In this document: positions 9,239-17,814 of the stretch, piece by piece
How the letters are laid out: each line of letters starts with the position of its first letter
Numbering within the stretch: position 1 is the first letter of the stretch
Assembly (NCBI GenBank): GCA_036004405.1
Contig: DASYRM010000067.1
Span: forward strand, 1-33,064
Origin: DASYRM01 sp036004405
Lineage (GTDB): Bacteria > Acidobacteriota > Vicinamibacteria > Vicinamibacterales > UBA2999
Length of the DNA: 33,064 nucleotides
Reading direction: 5' to 3'
Notes under the pieces: model-generated
Seen by the model: the letters and a program-made list of their open reading frames with translations, nothing else
Databases searched by the model: none
What the model was told of the DNA's origin: nothing
Made by a program: the position numbers and the translations under genes

Positions 9239-9251
9239 TTCGATATGCGAA
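9239..9251. promoter_or_regulatory. Candidate IclR-type operator (TTCG-N5-CGAA) at the ankyrin gene start
   Basis: TTCGATATGCGAA is a palindrome with perfect 4-base arms and a 5-base centre. Bases 9239-9252 are the exact reverse complement of 22034-22047 upstream of TonB receptor 1. The site covers the proposed ATG at 9245. A TATGAT that could be a -10 box lies at 9214-9219, but no -35 box is evident. Binding is inferred. Confidence 0.5.
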
Positions 9252-11086
9252 ACACGACTCGGGCGGTGGGCGCCTGTCTTCTGATTGTCACCGTCTTCGC
9301 CGCCGGCCTGCGCGGCGCCGGAAGCGACGTGGCCGACGCGGTGATGAACCGCGATCACGCCGCGCTGAAGGCTCTGCTGCAGAAGAAGGCCGACGTCAAC
9401 GCGCCGCAACGTGACGGCGCCACGGCGCTGCACTGGGCGGTGTTCAACGACGACGCCGAGGCCGCGGATCTGCTTCTGCGCGCCGGCGCCAAGCCGAACG
9501 TCGTCAACCGTACCGGAATCTCGCCGCTGGCGATGGCGGCACTCTACGGCAGCACGCCGCTCATCGATCGCTTCTTGAAGGCGGGCGCCGACGCCAAGGC
9601 CGTCGGCCCGAACGGCGAGACGATGCTGATGTACGCCGCGCGCAACGGACGTCCGCAGGCGGTGAAGCTGCTGGTGGAAGCCGGCGCCGACGTCAACGCC
9701 AAGGAGCGCCTGCGCGGGACGACGGCGCTGATGTGGGCCGTGGAGCAGCGGCACTCGGAGGCCGTGGGCGTGCTACTCGCCTCGGGCGCCGACTACGCCG
9801 CCAAGTCGGGGGGCGCCGGGCTGCCGCGCAACTACCTCGCGCCGCGGGTGAACACGCGCGCGGTGGAAGAGGCGCAGAAGCGGCGCGTGCGCGCGCAGCA
9901 GGCGGGCCACACCTACGAGCAGCAGCTCGAATGGGAGTATGAGAACGGCATCGACCTGGGGGCGTCGCGCAACGCCTTCACACCCAACCGGGCTCGGGGC
10001 ACCGGCGCTGGCGGCGCGCAGCCGCCCGCGGCGCCGGCGGCAATTCCCGCGGCTGGTCGCGGCGCAGCCGCCGCGGCGGCGGCGGGCGACGACAACGACG
10101 ACAGCGAAGTGATCGTGGCCGGCCTCGTCGGCAGCGGCGGCGGTGGTCTCACGGCGCTGACGTTCGCGGCGCGCGAGGGCGATCTCGAGTCGGCGCGCCA
10201 GCTGCTCGACGCCGGCGCCGACATCAACCAGGCCACCGAGTACGGGTGGACTCCGCTGCTCACGGCCGTCAACAACCGCAACTACCGGCTGGCGATGCTG
10301 CTGCTCGAGCGCGGCGCCGACGCCAACCGCGCCAACAAGGGCGGCTGGACTCCGCTCTATCTCGCGGTCGACAACCGCAACATCGAGGGCGGCGACTACC
10401 CGGTGCCGAAACCCGACGCCGACCACCTCGACCTGATCAAGGCGCTCCTCGCCAAGGGCGCCAATCCCAACGCGAAGGTGAAAGACAACACGCTGACGCG
10501 CACCATCTTCACGATGCAGTGGTTTTTCGAGGACGGCGCCACGCCGTTCATCCGGGCCAGCCAGTCGAGCGACGTCGCGCTGATGAAGGTGCTCCTCGAG
10601 AAGGGCGCCGATCCCAAAGCGGTGACCGCCAACGGCGACTCGGCGCTGACCGCGTCGGCGGGCATCGGCTGGGTGGACGGCGTGACCTACGAGCGCTCAC
10701 CGGCCGAAAACCTGGAAGCGGTCCGCCTGCTCCTCGACCTCGGCGTCGATCCGAACCACGCGAACAACGAGGGGCGCACGCCGCTCATGGGCGCGGCGCT
10801 CAAGGGCCGGCCCGACGTAGTACGGCTGCTCGTCGATCGGGGCGCGAAGCTCGACACGCGGGATCGCGGCAGCCGCGACACGCACATTCCGGGCGCCACC
10901 ATCGCGGGCGTGACGTTCCAGGCGGTGGACTACGCCGAGGGGCTGGTGCGCGTCGGCGTGCAGTCGGCGGTCGAGCGTCCCGAGACCGCCACGCTGATCC
11001 GGAAGCTGATGCAGGATCGCGGACTGCCGGTGCCGGCGCCGGGCCGCACGCTGAACTCGATCTGCGTGGTGCCGCTATGCCAATAG
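9245..11086 (+). CDS. Secreted ankyrin-repeat protein with central low-complexity linker
   Basis: A 613-residue protein from ATG 9245 (MRNTTRAVGACLLIVTVFAAG, a good signal peptide aligning with the paralogue at 14955). An upstream in-frame ATG at 9215 has GAAGG 4 bases before it and would add 10 residues, so the start is not settled. Repeats include DGATALHWAVFND, TGISPLAMAALYG, NGETMLMYAARNG, RGTTALMWAVEQR, YGWTPLLTAVNNR, GGWTPLYLAVDNR and EGRTPLMGAALKG, about 10-11 in all. The insertion after the MWA repeat is much longer than in the other two copies. It holds a charged stretch (EEAQKRRVRAQQAGHTYEQQ) and an Ala/Gly/Pro-rich linker with DDNDDSE. It lies downstream of the PQQ/cytochrome gene, so each heme protein in this run has an ankyrin partner nearby. 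A protein-binding role in the cell envelope is inferred. Confidence 0.88.
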   Translation: MRNTTRAVGACLLIVTVFAAGLRGAGSDVADAVMNRDHAALKALLQKKADVNAPQRDGATALHWAVFNDDAEAADLLLRAGAKPNVVNRTGISPLAMAALYGSTPLIDRFLKAGADAKAVGPNGETMLMYAARNGRPQAVKLLVEAGADVNAKERLRGTTALMWAVEQRHSEAVGVLLASGADYAAKSGGAGLPRNYLAPRVNTRAVEEAQKRRVRAQQAGHTYEQQLEWEYENGIDLGASRNAFTPNRARGTGAGGAQPPAAPAAIPAAGRGAAAAAAAGDDNDDSEVIVAGLVGSGGGGLTALTFAAREGDLESARQLLDAGADINQATEYGWTPLLTAVNNRNYRLAMLLLERGADANRANKGGWTPLYLAVDNRNIEGGDYPVPKPDADHLDLIKALLAKGANPNAKVKDNTLTRTIFTMQWFFEDGATPFIRASQSSDVALMKVLLEKGADPKAVTANGDSALTASAGIGWVDGVTYERSPAENLEAVRLLLDLGVDPNHANNEGRTPLMGAALKGRPDVVRLLVDRGAKLDTRDRGSRDTHIPGATIAGVTFQAVDYAEGLVRVGVQSAVERPETATLIRKLMQDRGLPVPAPGRTLNSICVVPLCQ

Positions 11087-11088
11087 CC

Positions 11089-11107
11089 GCCCGCCCGGAG
11101 GGCGGGC
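11089..11107 (+). terminator. Possible terminator hairpin after the ankyrin gene
   Basis: GCCCGCCC (11089-11096), loop GGA, GGGCGGGC (11100-11107): an 8-base-pair GC stem 2 bases after the stop, followed by AATTAAAC rather than a T-run. It could terminate or attenuate read-through into the second DUF1592 cassette. Confidence 0.5.
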
Positions 11108-11124
11108 AATTAAACACTGCGCGA

Positions 11125-11144
11125 GCGAGGCGGAGCCTCGCGAG
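11125..11144 (+). promoter_or_regulatory. Hairpin carrying the ribosome binding site of the second DUF1592 gene
   Basis: GCGAGGC (11125-11131) pairs with GCCTCGC (11135-11141) around a GGA loop. The only Shine-Dalgarno-like sequence before the ATG at 11145 is GGAG (11132-11135), 9 bases upstream, lying in this loop and its closing base. The following CTCGCGAG (11137-11144) is itself palindromic. Either translation is tuned by the fold or this is a repeat remnant; I cannot tell which. Confidence 0.4.
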
Positions 11145-13610
11145 ATGACATCTGTGCGCCGAGGGGCTGTCGCCGTCGTCGTCTGGGGTCTCAGCGTGGC
11201 CTGGGCCACGCAGGTGCCGCGCGCGCTGGAGCAGGCGGCGCCCGCGCGGCCGCCGGCGCCGGCCGCGGCTCCCGCCGCGGATCTCAAGGCCACGCTCGAC
11301 ACCTACTGCGTCACCTGCCACAACCAGCGGTTGAAGACCGGCGGCCTGAGCCTCGACGCCGTCAGCGTCGCCGACGCGCCCGCGCACGCCGAGATCTGGG
11401 AAAAGGTGATCCGCAAGGTGCGCGGCGGCATGATGCCGCCAGCCGGCGTACCGCGCCCCGCCGCCGACGCGCGCACCGCGCTGGTCTCGTGGCTCGAGAC
11501 GACGCTGGATCGCGCCGCGCTGGCGTCGCCCAATCCGGGCCGGCCGCTGGCGCATCGCCTCAACCGCGCCGAGTACGCCAACGCCATCCGCGATCTGCTC
11601 GATCTCCGGATCGAAGCGTCCACGATGTTGCCGGCCGACGACTCGAGCGGAGGGTTCGACAACAACGCGGACGTGCTGGGCGTGTCGCCGGTGCTGCTCG
11701 AGAGCTACCTCACGGCGGCCGAGCGCGTCACCGCGCTGGCGCTTGGCGACCCCAAGCTCCCGCCGGTGGGCGAGCTGTTCCGCGTGCGGCAGGATGCCTC
11801 GCAGGACAAGCACGTCGAGGGCATGCCCATCGGTACCGTTGGCGGACAGGCGCTCGACCTGACGCTGCCGCTCGACGGCGAGTACCAGTTCGAAGTGAGG
11901 CTGTTCCGCACCAACCTCGGCACGATGCGAGGCCTCGAATATCCGCAGCAGCTCGAGATTGCCGTGGACGGTGAGCGGGTGCACCTGGCGTCCTTCGGGG
12001 GTGACAAGGAGATCGCCGCATCGAGCGAGAACCCCACTACGACCGGAAACGACGTGGACGGCCGGTTCACCGCACGCGTGCCGCTCAAGGCCGGGCCGCG
12101 CCACATCACCATCGCCTTCCTCGAGAAGACCCACGCGCTCAACACGCGGCGGCTGCAGAACTACGTGCGCAGCTCGTCGGACACGATCGACTTCTCGGGC
12201 TACCCGCACATCGATCAGATCATCTTCACCGGTCCGTTTCATCCCACCGGACCTGGCGATACGCCGAGCCGTCGCCGAATCTTCGTGTGCAGGCCCAAGG
12301 ACGCTGGCGACGAGGAGCCCTGCGCGACGCGCATCCTGAGCACGCTCGGGCGCCGCGCCTATCGCGGCGACTTCACGCCCGACGACCAGCAGGTGCTGCT
12401 CGACTTCTTCCGACGCGGCCGCGCCGACGGCAAGAGCTTCGAGTCCGGCATCGACCTGGCGCTGCGCCGGCTGCTTGCCAGCCCCAAGTTCGTGTTCCGG
12501 GTCGAGCGGGATCCCGCCAGCGTCGCGGCGGGCGCCGTCTACGCGCTCAACGACGCGGAGCTCGCGTCGCGCCTGTCTTTCTTCCTGTGGAGCAGCATCC
12601 CGGACGAGGAGCTCCTGACGCTGGCCGCGCGCCACCGCCTGCACGAGCCGCAGACGCTCGAGCGGCAGGTGCGGCGGATGCTCGCCGACCCGAAAGCGCA
12701 GTCGCTGGTGGACAACTTCGTGGGGCAGTGGCTGCAGCTGCGCAACCTGGGTAACAAGCAGCCGAACTCGCACGAGTTCCCCGACTTCGACGACAACCTG
12801 CGCCGGGCCCTCGACACCGAGCTCGAGATGTTCTTTGCCTCGATCCTGCGCGAGGATCGCAACGTGCTCGACCTGATGACGGCGGACTACACGTTCGTCA
12901 ACGAGCGGCTGGCGAAGCACTACGGCATTCCCAACGTCTACGGCAGCCACTTCCGCCGCATCACGCTCGCCGACGAGGCGCGCAAGGGGCTGCTCGGCAA
13001 GGGCGCCATCCTGCTGGTCACCTCGCACGCGCACCGCACGTCGCCGGTGCTGCGTGGCAAGTGGGTGCTGGAGAACGTGCTCGGCACGCCGCCCCCGCCG
13101 CCGCCCGACGTGGTGCCGCCCTTTGAAGAGGAAGCCGGCGCCGCCAAGCCGAAGTCGGTGCGCGAGCGCATGGAGAACCACCGCCGCAACCCGGCGTGCG
13201 CCAGCTGCCACCGCATGATCGACCCCGCCGGCCTGGCGCTCGAGAACTTCGACGCCACGGGCGCGTGGCGCACGCGCGACGGCGGCACCCGCGGCACGCC
13301 GGTGGACGCATCGGGTCAGCTCGTGGACGGCACGAAAATCAACGGCGTGGTGGAACTGCGGCAGGCGCTGCTGCGCGAGCCGTCGACTTTCGTGCGCACG
13401 CTGACCGAGCGGCTGATGACGTATGCGCTGGGGCGTGGCCTGACGGCCACCGACATGCCCTCGGTGCGCGCCATCGTCCGTGAATCCGAACAGGATCAGT
13501 ACCGCTTCTCGGCCATCGTCCTGGGCGTGGTGCGAAGCGTCGAGTTCCAGAAGCGACTGAAGTCTCCCAGTACTGAACCGCTCGTTGCAGGCCTCAATCC
13601 CGGTAGATAG
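11145..13610 (+). CDS. DUF1592-family exported di-CxxCH cytochrome, copy 2
   Basis: An 821-residue paralogue of the protein at 497-2935 with the same domain order and nearly the same length. It has a signal peptide (MTSVRRGAVAVVVWGLSVAW), an Ala/Pro-rich linker and C55VTCH59. DUF1587 is at about 137-203 (HRLNRAEYANAIRDLLDL) and is followed by a beta-rich segment. DUF1595 follows, then DUF1592 about 466-600 (ELASRLSFFLWSSIPD, FPDFDDNLRRAL), DUF1588 about 617-710 with C685ASCH689, and DUF1585 to about 803 (MTYALGRGLTATDMPSVRA). Heme c attachment and envelope electron transfer are expected from the motifs; substrate unknown. Its DUF1552 partner begins 11 bases after the stop. Divergence from copy 1 is spread along the length, so this looks like an old duplication rather than a recent tandem copy. 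Confidence 0.9.
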   Translation: MTSVRRGAVAVVVWGLSVAWATQVPRALEQAAPARPPAPAAAPAADLKATLDTYCVTCHNQRLKTGGLSLDAVSVADAPAHAEIWEKVIRKVRGGMMPPAGVPRPAADARTALVSWLETTLDRAALASPNPGRPLAHRLNRAEYANAIRDLLDLRIEASTMLPADDSSGGFDNNADVLGVSPVLLESYLTAAERVTALALGDPKLPPVGELFRVRQDASQDKHVEGMPIGTVGGQALDLTLPLDGEYQFEVRLFRTNLGTMRGLEYPQQLEIAVDGERVHLASFGGDKEIAASSENPTTTGNDVDGRFTARVPLKAGPRHITIAFLEKTHALNTRRLQNYVRSSSDTIDFSGYPHIDQIIFTGPFHPTGPGDTPSRRRIFVCRPKDAGDEEPCATRILSTLGRRAYRGDFTPDDQQVLLDFFRRGRADGKSFESGIDLALRRLLASPKFVFRVERDPASVAAGAVYALNDAELASRLSFFLWSSIPDEELLTLAARHRLHEPQTLERQVRRMLADPKAQSLVDNFVGQWLQLRNLGNKQPNSHEFPDFDDNLRRALDTELEMFFASILREDRNVLDLMTADYTFVNERLAKHYGIPNVYGSHFRRITLADEARKGLLGKGAILLVTSHAHRTSPVLRGKWVLENVLGTPPPPPPDVVPPFEEEAGAAKPKSVRERMENHRRNPACASCHRMIDPAGLALENFDATGAWRTRDGGTRGTPVDASGQLVDGTKINGVVELRQALLREPSTFVRTLTERLMTYALGRGLTATDMPSVRAIVRESEQDQYRFSAIVLGVVRSVEFQKRLKSPSTEPLVAGLNPGR

Positions 13611-13621
13611 AGGAGCGCGTC

Positions 13622-14938
13622 ATGTTCATCTCGAAATCTTCCGTGTCCCGTCGAACGGTGCTGCGCGGCATCGGCGCCACCTTGTCGCTGCCGCTGCTCG
13701 ACGCGATGGTGCCGGCCCTCACGAGGACGGCCCTCACCGCCGCGACGCCGACGAAGCGGTTTGGCGCGATCTTCGTGCCGATGGGCGAGCGGCCGAGCCA
13801 CTGGACACCGCCGACCACGGGCGTCGGGTTCGAGTTCAGCCCGATTCTCAAGCCGATCGAGAAGTTCCGGGACTACGTCAACGTGGTGTCGAACATCGAC
13901 CGGCCGCTGCAGGGCACGCACGCCGTCAGCACCGGCACCTGGCTCACCGGCGCCGCGCCGAAGCGCACGGAAGCCGAGGACTTCATCGCCGGCACCTCGC
14001 TCGATCAGATCATCGCCGGGCAGATCGCCAAGGACACCGTTTTCAAGTCGCTCGAGATCGCCACCGAAGACCAGAGCGGCTATGTGGGCGCCTGCGACGT
14101 CGGCTACAGCTGCGCCTACATGAGCACCATCTCGTGGAAGTCGCCCACCGAGCCGATGCCGATGGAGACCAACCCGCGCGTGGTGTTCGAGCGCATGTTC
14201 GGCCGGCCGGGCTCGCCCGACGACCGGTTGATGCGCATGCGTCAGAACCGCAGCATTCTCGACTCGGTGCGCGGCGACGTGGCGTCGCTCGAGAAGGGGC
14301 TCGGCGCCCGCGATCGTGTGCGCCTCGATCAGTATCTCGATCACGTCCGCGAGGTCGAAACGCGCATCCAGCGCGCCGAGAAGAAAGCGGCGACGGAGCT
14401 CGTCCTGCCGCAGGCGCCGGTCGGGATCCCCGAGTCGTGGGAAGAGCACGCGTCGGTGATGTTCGACCTGATGGCGCTGGCCTATGAAGCCGACCTGACG
14501 CGCGTTTTCACGTTCATGCTGAACCGCGAGGCGAGCCAGCTGGTGTTCCCGAATCTCGGCTTCAACGAACCGTGGCATCACGTGTCACACCACGGGAACG
14601 AGCCCGAAAAGCTGGCGCTCCTCGTGAAGCTCAATACGTGGCAGATCGAGCTCTTCAGCCGCTTCCTGGACCGGATGAAGAACACGCCGGATGGCGACGG
14701 CTCGTTGCTCGACCACTCGACTATCCTGTGGGGCAGCGGCATGAGCGACAGCAACACGCACTCGCCGCTCGACGTGCCGTACCTCATGGTAGGGAAGGGC
14801 GCGGGCGCCTTTACCGGCAACCGGCACATGGCGGCGCCCAAGGGCACCCAGCTGGCCAACGTGATGCTGACGGTGGCGCAGAAGTACGGCGCCGAGCTCG
14901 ACAAGTTCGGTGTCAGCACCGGCGCGTTCGCGCTGTAA
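13622..14938 (+). CDS. DUF1552 Tat-exported protein, copy 2
   Basis: A 438-residue paralogue of the protein at 2946-4265, starting MFISKSSVSRRTVLRG with the twin arginines again at positions 10-11. AGGAG (13611-13615) precedes the ATG by 6 bases. It retains the blocks found in copy 1: CDVGYSCAYMSTISW, EPWHHVSHHGNEPEKLAL with the same His cluster, and GSGMSDSNTHSPLDVPYLMV. Their conservation in both copies marks them as probable functional residues, perhaps metal ligands (inference). It is predicted to be exported folded by the Tat system and to work with the DUF1592 cytochrome encoded immediately upstream. The ankyrin gene follows within about 16 bases. Confidence 0.9.
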   Translation: MFISKSSVSRRTVLRGIGATLSLPLLDAMVPALTRTALTAATPTKRFGAIFVPMGERPSHWTPPTTGVGFEFSPILKPIEKFRDYVNVVSNIDRPLQGTHAVSTGTWLTGAAPKRTEAEDFIAGTSLDQIIAGQIAKDTVFKSLEIATEDQSGYVGACDVGYSCAYMSTISWKSPTEPMPMETNPRVVFERMFGRPGSPDDRLMRMRQNRSILDSVRGDVASLEKGLGARDRVRLDQYLDHVREVETRIQRAEKKAATELVLPQAPVGIPESWEEHASVMFDLMALAYEADLTRVFTFMLNREASQLVFPNLGFNEPWHHVSHHGNEPEKLALLVKLNTWQIELFSRFLDRMKNTPDGDGSLLDHSTILWGSGMSDSNTHSPLDVPYLMVGKGAGAFTGNRHMAAPKGTQLANVMLTVAQKYGAELDKFGVSTGAFAL

Positions 14939-14954
14939 GAGAGACGGCGGGGTC

Positions 14955-16541
14955 GTGAATCGGTCTGCTCGTACGCTCATCCTGGTCCTGGCCGCCGTCG
15001 CGGGTCTGTCGGCGGCAGGGCCGGCCCCCTCGCTGGTCGACGCCGTCAAGCGCGGCGATCGCGAGGCCGTGCGCGCGCTGCTGCGCGCCAAGGCCGACGT
15101 CAACAAGCCCGCACCCGACGGCACCACGGCGCTCCACTACGCCGTAGAGGCGGACGCGCTCGACCTCGTCACGCAGCTCATACGTGCCGGCGCCAACGTG
15201 AAGGCGGCCAACCGCTACGGCATCGCGCCGATCACGCTGGCGGCCACCAACGGCAGCGTCAGAGTCCTCGAAGCGCTGCTCGAGGGCGGCGCCGATCCGG
15301 ACGCGCGCACCGCGGCCGGCGAGCCGGTGATCATGACGGCCGCCCGGACCGGCAACGTCGAGACCGTGTCGCGCCTCATCGCGCGCGGCGCCGACGTCAG
15401 CGCCCGCGAGCCGTGGTTCGGCGAGACGGCCATCATGTGGGCGGCGTCGGAAGACCACGCCGGCGTGGTGCGCGCGCTGGCCAAGGCCGGCGGCGACGTC
15501 AACGCCCGGTCCACCGTGCTCGACGCCCCCGTGCTCGAGTTCCCCCGCAGCGGCGGACCGAACTCGCCGCTCCCTCGCGGCGGTTGGACGCCGCTGATGT
15601 TCGCGGCGCGGCAGGGCTCGACCGAAGCGGCGAAGGCGCTGGTGGAGCTCGGCGCCAACCCGAACGCCGTGGCGCTGCCGGAGACCGACGTCCCGCTCAA
15701 GGGCGACGAGGCGGCCAGCGTCGACAAGGGCATCGGCACGACCGCCCTCGTCTTCGCGATCATCAACTCGCACTTCGACCTGGCGGCGACGCTGCTCGAC
15801 AAGGGCGCGGATCCCAACGTGGTGGACCTGGCGGGCGAGGGCCCGCTCTACGCGGCCGTCGACATGAACAGCATCCAGTGGACGCAGGGGCGTCCCACGC
15901 CGATCTTCCTCGACCAGCTCGACGCCATCGACGTGGTGAAGAGGCTGCTCGCCAAGGGCGCCAACCCGAACGCGCGCCTCAAGCGGACGCCGCTCAAGCG
16001 TCACCACGACGCCGGCACCACGCTCAACTTCGGCGAGGGTACGACGCCGCTGATGCGCGCGGCCAGGACCAACGACATCGCGGCGATGAAGGCGCTGCTC
16101 GACGGCGGCGCCGATCCGTTCGCCACGCTGCCGGACCGCACCACGACGCTGATGATTGCCGCCGGCCTTGGCTACGGCGGGCTGCGCGGCGAAGCGATCC
16201 GCATCGTCGTGCCGACGCCCGAGGGCGCCGTCGACGCGTGCAGGTTGCTGCTCGACCGCGGCGTGGACGTCAATGCGTTCAACACCGCCGGCCAGACGGC
16301 GCTGCACGGGGCCGTCGGCCGCGGCGAGCCCGTCGTGGAGCTCCTGGTGTCGCGCGGCGCAACGCTCACCAAGAACAAGGCGGGGCTCACGGCCCTCGAC
16401 ATCGCCAACGGTGCCGGCGGCCGCGGCGGCCGCGGCGGCGTCGTCCGCGAGGGCGCGGCCGCCATCCTGAAGAAGCTGGCACCGGACGCCGCGGCGAAGC
16501 CGGCAGCGGCTTCGGCCCGCCCCTCGACGCAGTCGCCGTAG
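14955..16541 (+). CDS. Secreted ankyrin-repeat protein, copy 3
   Basis: A 528-residue protein with a GTG start at 14955, chosen because the signal peptide (NRSARTLILVLAAVAGLSAAG) starts there and a purine-rich GGCGGGG lies just upstream. An in-frame ATG at 14910 would overlap the DUF1552 gene by 29 bases. About 11 ankyrin repeats include DGTTALHYAVEAD, YGIAPITLAATNG, FGETAIMWAASED, GWTPLMFAARQG, EGTTPLMRAARTN, AGQTALHGAVGRG and AGLTALDIANGAG. Insertions occur after MWAASED and after GPLYAAVD, at the same points as in the other two ankyrin proteins. The C-terminus is a Gly/Arg run followed by an Ala/Lys/Pro tail. The position downstream of DUF1592-DUF1552 repeats the order at 497-5719. It ends one base before the next start. 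Confidence 0.9.
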   Translation: MNRSARTLILVLAAVAGLSAAGPAPSLVDAVKRGDREAVRALLRAKADVNKPAPDGTTALHYAVEADALDLVTQLIRAGANVKAANRYGIAPITLAATNGSVRVLEALLEGGADPDARTAAGEPVIMTAARTGNVETVSRLIARGADVSAREPWFGETAIMWAASEDHAGVVRALAKAGGDVNARSTVLDAPVLEFPRSGGPNSPLPRGGWTPLMFAARQGSTEAAKALVELGANPNAVALPETDVPLKGDEAASVDKGIGTTALVFAIINSHFDLAATLLDKGADPNVVDLAGEGPLYAAVDMNSIQWTQGRPTPIFLDQLDAIDVVKRLLAKGANPNARLKRTPLKRHHDAGTTLNFGEGTTPLMRAARTNDIAAMKALLDGGADPFATLPDRTTTLMIAAGLGYGGLRGEAIRIVVPTPEGAVDACRLLLDRGVDVNAFNTAGQTALHGAVGRGEPVVELLVSRGATLTKNKAGLTALDIANGAGGRGGRGGVVREGAAAILKKLAPDAAAKPAAASARPSTQSP

Positions 16542-16542
16542 T

Positions 16543-17814
16543 TTGCGCGTCCGGCTCGTCGCGGCCGTCCTCGCGGCGACCGTGATCTCCATCTCAGCGT
16601 GCGGCGGCGGGACGCAGCCAGCGCCGTCGAAGCGGCCGGCGGCCGCTGCGGCCGGGCGTCCGCTCTTGACCGGCCGGCCCATCGGCCTCGGCCCGCAGGG
16701 CGAGGAGCGCCCGATGATCTCGCACGTGGCGGTGGCGGACCTCGACGGCGACGGTCTCCAGGACGTCCTCGTCTGCGACGCCTTCCGCAACCTGGTGGCG
16801 TGGGTGCGGCAGTCGCCGCGCGGCACCTTTGCCGAGCAGACGCTGGCGCCCGTGCGCGCGCCCGCGCATGCTCAGGCCGTGGATATCGATCGCGACGGCG
16901 ACCTGGACGTACTCGTCGCCTCGCTCGGCTTCCTGCACCCGAACAACGCACGGATCGGCGCGGTGCTGGTGCTCGAGAACGACGGCCGCCAGGGTTTCAC
17001 CGTGCGTACGCTCGTCGGCCAGGTGGCCCGGGTTGCCGATGCGCGTGCCGCCGATCTCGACGGCGACGGCGACCTCGATGTCAGCGTCGCGGGATTCGGC
17101 TACGACGACGGAGAGACGAGCTGGCTGGAAAACACCGGCGGCTGGCGGTTCACCCCGCACGTGCTGCAGCGCCTCTCGGGCGGCATCAACGCCGTGCCGG
17201 CCGACCTCGACGGCGACGGCCGCCAGGACATCCTCACGCTGATCAGCCAGGAGTGGGAGGAGATCTGGGCCTTCGTCAACGGCGGCAACGGCCGGTTCAC
17301 GCCGCGGCTCGTCTGGGGGTCCACCAATCCCGACTTCGGCTCGAGCTGGATCACGATGGTCGATCTGGATCGCGACGGCGATCCCGATATCCTGTACGCG
17401 AACGGCGACGCGTTCGAATATGCGCCGCCCAACAGCCGCCCCTGGCAGGGCGTGCAGTGGCTCGAGAACCAGGGGCAGTTCCGGTTCGAGCTGCACCGCA
17501 TCATCAGCCTGCAGGGCGCCACCAGCCCGCAGGCGGCGGACCTCGACGGGGACGGCGATCTCGACGTGCTGCTCGTGACCGCCAACAACGACTGGAACGA
17601 CCCGAAGGCGGCAAGCCTGGTGTGGCTGGAGAACGACGGGAAGCTGGGATTCACGCGGCACGACGTCGCGTCGTCGCCGACCCACCTGAATACCGTGGAT
17701 GCCGGCGATCTGGACGGCGACGGCCGGCCCGACGCCGTGACCGGCGGCATGCACATCTCGCGGCCGTATGATCGACTGGGCCGCGTGACATTGTGGACGC
17801 AGGAGCAACCATGA
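16543..17814 (+). CDS. FG-GAP/VCBS-repeat lipoprotein
   Basis: A 423-residue protein with a TTG start, one base after the ankyrin stop. The leader MRVRLVAAVLAATVISISAC ends in a lipobox-like ISAC, so Cys20 is probably lipidated. At least seven calcium-binding-type FG-GAP/VCBS repeats follow: ADLDGDGLQDVLV, DIDRDGDLDVLVAS, ADLDGDGDLDVSVAG, ADLDGDGRQDILTL, VDLDRDGDPDILYANG, ADLDGDGDLDVLLV and GDLDGDGRPDAVTGG. This predicts a single seven-bladed integrin-alpha-like propeller exposed on a membrane surface. Such propellers mediate binding; no catalytic motif is seen. It is the fourth gene of the second cassette and has no counterpart in the first. Its stop overlaps the next start (ATGA). Confidence 0.88.
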   Translation: MRVRLVAAVLAATVISISACGGGTQPAPSKRPAAAAAGRPLLTGRPIGLGPQGEERPMISHVAVADLDGDGLQDVLVCDAFRNLVAWVRQSPRGTFAEQTLAPVRAPAHAQAVDIDRDGDLDVLVASLGFLHPNNARIGAVLVLENDGRQGFTVRTLVGQVARVADARAADLDGDGDLDVSVAGFGYDDGETSWLENTGGWRFTPHVLQRLSGGINAVPADLDGDGRQDILTLISQEWEEIWAFVNGGNGRFTPRLVWGSTNPDFGSSWITMVDLDRDGDPDILYANGDAFEYAPPNSRPWQGVQWLENQGQFRFELHRIISLQGATSPQAADLDGDGDLDVLLVTANNDWNDPKAASLVWLENDGKLGFTRHDVASSPTHLNTVDAGDLDGDGRPDAVTGGMHISRPYDRLGRVTLWTQEQP

